In this document: one piece after another, positions 61,511 to 64,000 of the stretch
Layout of the letters: each line of letters opens with the position of its first letter
Position numbering within the stretch: position 1 is the first letter of the stretch
Origin: Isoetes taiwanensis
Lineage: Eukaryota; Streptophyta; Lycopodiopsida; Isoetales; Isoetaceae
Assembly: GCA_021234155.1 (NCBI GenBank)
Contig: JAJEKV010000592.1
Span: 1 to 64,000, forward strand
Direction: 5' to 3'
DNA length: 64,000 bases
Position numbers and translations under genes: made by a program
The notes under the pieces: model-generated
Told to the model about the DNA's origin: nothing
The model's database searches: none
The model's input: only the letters and a program-made list of their open reading frames with translations

Positions 61511-61700
61511 GTGGCATCATCGCGGCATGCCCCGGATTGGATGAGAAAACATATTGACACAAAATCATATGCAAAAAGCCCACGATTTTTGAAATCGAAA
61601 AGTTTTTCCTTAAAACCCGGAAATCTTAGGAAATTGACTTAAAAAATTCCAAAAACGCTTTTAGCCAAAACCTGAAAATCCCAAATTAACAAGATTGATT
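61511..61700 (+). repeat. Dispersed repeat R, copy 3 (end missing)
   Basis: Matches 36157-36380, including TGGCATCATCGCGG and CTTAGGAAAT.GACTTA.AAAATTCC. It breaks off at ACAAGATTGATT where copies 1 and 2 continue to CTCTATGCTATA. The break lies just left of the second LTR element. Confidence 0.75.
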
Positions 61701-62329
61701 ACCTTAGGGTAATTATGTTAATCACATGCATTTAAAGGAGCCAAAGAAAATTGGCTCGCATGTCGATTTGTGTTTAGATTAGTTTCATGTGTAGTTATTA
61801 ATTCCACGCGATGCAACCTATGCTTGGTATGGATTGCATGCCAGTTACCGATGATGAGACCATCACGGTGATCTCTAGGCGTGGTGTAATGTCAATGTAG
61901 GCATGACCCTCGCTCGCTTTTGGACGCAGTGGAAGGTAGATTAGAAAGTCTACTTTTGTCCCACGAAGTAGACTCCACCTGGAGAGAAAGGAGGTCATTG
62001 AGGAATGCATTGATAGGAAAAGCACCTCTAGCCCCATATATGCTTTGATAGAGGAATCGCCTTCCGCCCCCATATATATGGGAAGGACCTATCCTCCACG
62101 CCGGGCAACTAGGGTGTAGGCATGAGCGCATATAGGCATATAGGCGCTGCCTCCACGCCATAATGGAAGATTCACCCTCTTCCCACGGAGATTAGCCATG
62201 CATCCATGTAGATAGGTGGGGTGGTCACCATATAACCAAAATTTTATTAATAATTAATAATAGGTAGTGTCGACACTGCAGCCAATAGAGCCCGTGGGAG
62301 GGCAAGGAGGTCTAATTCATGGAAGGCTT

Positions 62330-62850
62330 GCAACACAAATTTTGTTATAGTGTGTTGCAAGGGATGAAGAATACCTTTAGAAGTGTAAATTTTGTATGAA
62401 ATTGATAAACTTTGATAAACTTAAATGTTGTATTAAGTAAGGTTAATAATTGTTATGATGTGATAAGTTAATTGGATAATGAAATAGTAATGTCTTAAAC
62501 ATTACCTTAGAGTAATTCTAATAATTAAGATAGTAAGTATGTAATTATAGATATTGTAAAATTAATGCGGGATTTTTAAGGTGAAGACTGCAACACAAAT
62601 TTTGTTGGAATGTGTTGCAAGGAATGAAGAGTACCTTAAATAATAATTGTATATGAAAGTGTAAAATTGTGATAAACTAAATGTTGTGATAATAGAAACT
62701 AATAAGTACCTTGTTTTAGTAGAAGTTACTTAATTGACAACTTATTTGATAATGTAATGGCTGTAATAATGTTCTAAAAATATTACCTTTAGGTAATCTT
62801 AATAAATGTGTAAGTATTATAGTAGTATAACGTATGTATCGGGTTGATTG
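62330..62850 (+). repeat. 260 bp tandem duplication before the purine tract
   Basis: Units 62331-62590 and 62591 to about 62845 align throughout. Each starts with a hairpin GCAACAC..15 nt..GTGTTGC (62330-62358 and 62590-62618), then TGAAGA.TACCTT, and later ATTACCTT.AGGTAAT-like text. Confidence 0.9.
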
Positions 62851-62909
62851 CGTGTTAGGAAGATTCCAAGGTGGGAGACCCACGATGTTTGCGACAAAGA
62901 TCATTTCAA

Positions 62910-62920
62910 GGTGGGGAGAA
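62910..62920 (+). other. Polypurine tract of the second element
   Basis: GGTGGGGAGAA immediately before the TGATGATGTT start of the LTR, the standard plus-strand primer layout. Confidence 0.75.
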
Positions 62921-64000
62921 TGATGATGTTAAAGACGAAGATACTGGCCCCGGGACGATATCAGCCTGATCCATTCGCCGTACACGCCACCCCTCGACAT
63001 GACACCGACGATGTAGCCAGCTAGTAGCCCCTAGGGGGCAACTTGCTACGACATGTGCATTTCTTATTAATGCACATGCATATTTATTAAGGTGCACACA
63101 TTTCCCATGTGGGCACATTTAGGTGCACACACATTTCCATGTGGCACATTTAGGTGCACACACATTTCCATGTGGGGCACATTTAGGTGCACACATGGAA
63201 TGTGGGCACATTTGGTGCAACATTTCCATGTGGGCACATTAACACCTAGCCATATTAAAGACAAGTGGGCCCATTTCCAATTATCCCACATGCCTAAAGG
63301 GGATAATTGGAAACCCTAGCCAACCCCTTGTCTATTTAAGTAGGAGAACCCTAACTTGCCCATTTTCGTTTCTAGGGTTTTAGAGCTCGCTTTGGCTGCC
63401 CCAAGGGTCAAACCACCTCCCGCACTGGCCCGAGAGAATTGCACCATTAGTTTCCCTTGGATTCGAAAGCATCTCGCCAGGATGGTCGAACTCGTGTCAG
63501 AGGAGGAACTCAAGGATCAGGTATTTAGGCAATTTAGTAGTCTAAACCCCATTTCCACCATCATCGAATCAAGAGGGTTTAGCCTCTTAAATTGCCCATA
63601 GCAGCCCTCTAGATCTCTAGATAGCAGATTCTAACTAAAGAACCTAACTCTATGATGTAGATTAGATCTAGTTCTTTAGTTCTCTCTCAGGAAGTATATG
63701 GATGATGTATCTCTATGAACTCCTTGTATTGGGAAGGGGGTAGAGACCTAAAAGCTTTGTAGTGATGCTCCTAGAGTAGCCTCTTTAGCACAATGCTTGT
63801 AGATTCGCCTGCGGTACAAGAACCACACCGTTTTGTGGGTGAAGGGGCCGACCGCTAAGAAGGAGGTTCATGTCCCCGACTCTTGAACGATCCCTCCGGT
63901 GTGTAAAGCCTACCGGGGATCATTGTGACTAGGTCTCGATGGCTTGCCACCCTGCGTGTGGGCAAGGCATGGGCTCGACACCGTGAAGTGGTGTTCACTT
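62921..64000 (+). repeat. LTR of the second element, cut by the window edge
   Basis: Starts TGATGATG. From about 63715 it aligns with the first element's LTRs (TTGTATTGGGAAGGGGGTAG followed by AGACCTA; CTCCTAGAGTAG; GGGCTCGACACC). The U3 part differs and holds a five-unit repeat at 63091-63240. TCTATTTAAG near 63331 may be its TATA box. Confidence 0.8.
63091..63240 (+). repeat. Five tandem units of about 30 bp in the LTR U3 region
   Basis: GGTGCACACA(CA)TTTCC followed by CATGTGGGCACATTTA repeats at 63091, 63122, 63153, 63186 and 63214, with small indels; the fourth unit has a rearranged middle. It lies upstream of the putative promoter, where LTR enhancers often are. Confidence 0.92.

Larger units (their letters stand above)
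61730..64000 (+). mobile_element. 3' end of a second, related LTR retrotransposon (5' part absent)
   Basis: 61800-62260 resembles the 3' noncoding region of the first element (CGATGATG.GA, GATCTCTA, GGGGTGGTC..ACC..AAA). It is followed by a 260 bp tandem duplication, a purine tract and an LTR from 62921 running off the window. No coding domain is present, so the element is truncated on its left, or its body was lost. Confidence 0.7.

Noticed and set aside
63091-63240. CRISPR-like repeat array
   Set aside because: Units are contiguous with no unique spacers, and the context is a plant LTR.

Overview
This 64 kb window looks like plant nuclear DNA from a large, repeat-rich genome. It holds plant-type L1 LINEs, a Ty3/gypsy chromovirus primed by initiator methionine tRNA, an En/Spm (CACTA) terminus, and an intron-containing gene relic of a plant methyltransferase family. 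I see no bacterial, organellar, rRNA or CRISPR content. I found no gene that is clearly intact. Everything recognisable is a decayed mobile element, a gene relic or a repeat, and the species cannot be named from this sequence.

Layout. 1-10 kb is one minus-strand L1-type LINE (ORF1 with a zinc-knuckle remnant; ORF2 with endonuclease, reverse transcriptase and C-terminal zinc-finger region). A 2.15 kb inverted-repeat DNA element full of GTATAAATTTATAC palindromes cuts it in two at 1907-4052. 11-13 kb has a 135 bp retro-insertion with a perfect 17 bp target duplication and a 28 bp perfect hairpin. 13.7-15.7 kb is a multi-exon, minus-strand METTL13/EEF1A-KMT-like methyltransferase relic with splice sites still visible and its SAM-binding motif broken. 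16-25 kb has two tandem arrays of similar flavour in opposite orientation (about 16.0-16.9 and 24.2-24.7 kb), a 17-copy minisatellite at 22.1-22.5 kb and a CACTA terminus ending exactly at 24087.

25.6-31 kb starts with a Helitron-like hairpin, holds local duplications and a spliced gene-fragment-like reading on the minus strand at 29.8-30.4 kb. 31-38.5 kb is mostly unassigned. 38.6-39.8 kb is the 3' part of a second LINE. 41.6 kb has a tRNA-like SINE head. 42.4-43.5 kb is a three-copy repeat in which two copies carry different microsatellites at the same internal position.

44002-57038 is a complete but dead Ty3/gypsy chromovirus: two LTRs of about 1.6 kb, PBS, gag, protease, RT, RNase H, integrase, a chromodomain remnant and a purine tract. 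A further LTR-like segment may be nested in its gag. 57-61.5 kb is unassigned. 61.7-64.0 kb is the 3' end of a related second element whose LTR runs off the window.

The history is one of nested insertions: DNA element into LINE, possible LTR into gag, CACTA end against a tandem array. Many lesions are one- or two-base indels, so either age or consensus error could explain part of the decay. I did not find a convincing undescribed functional system. The best leads are the palindrome-rich inverted-repeat element, the paired inverted arrays, and the exon-like fragment in the Helitron-like interval.
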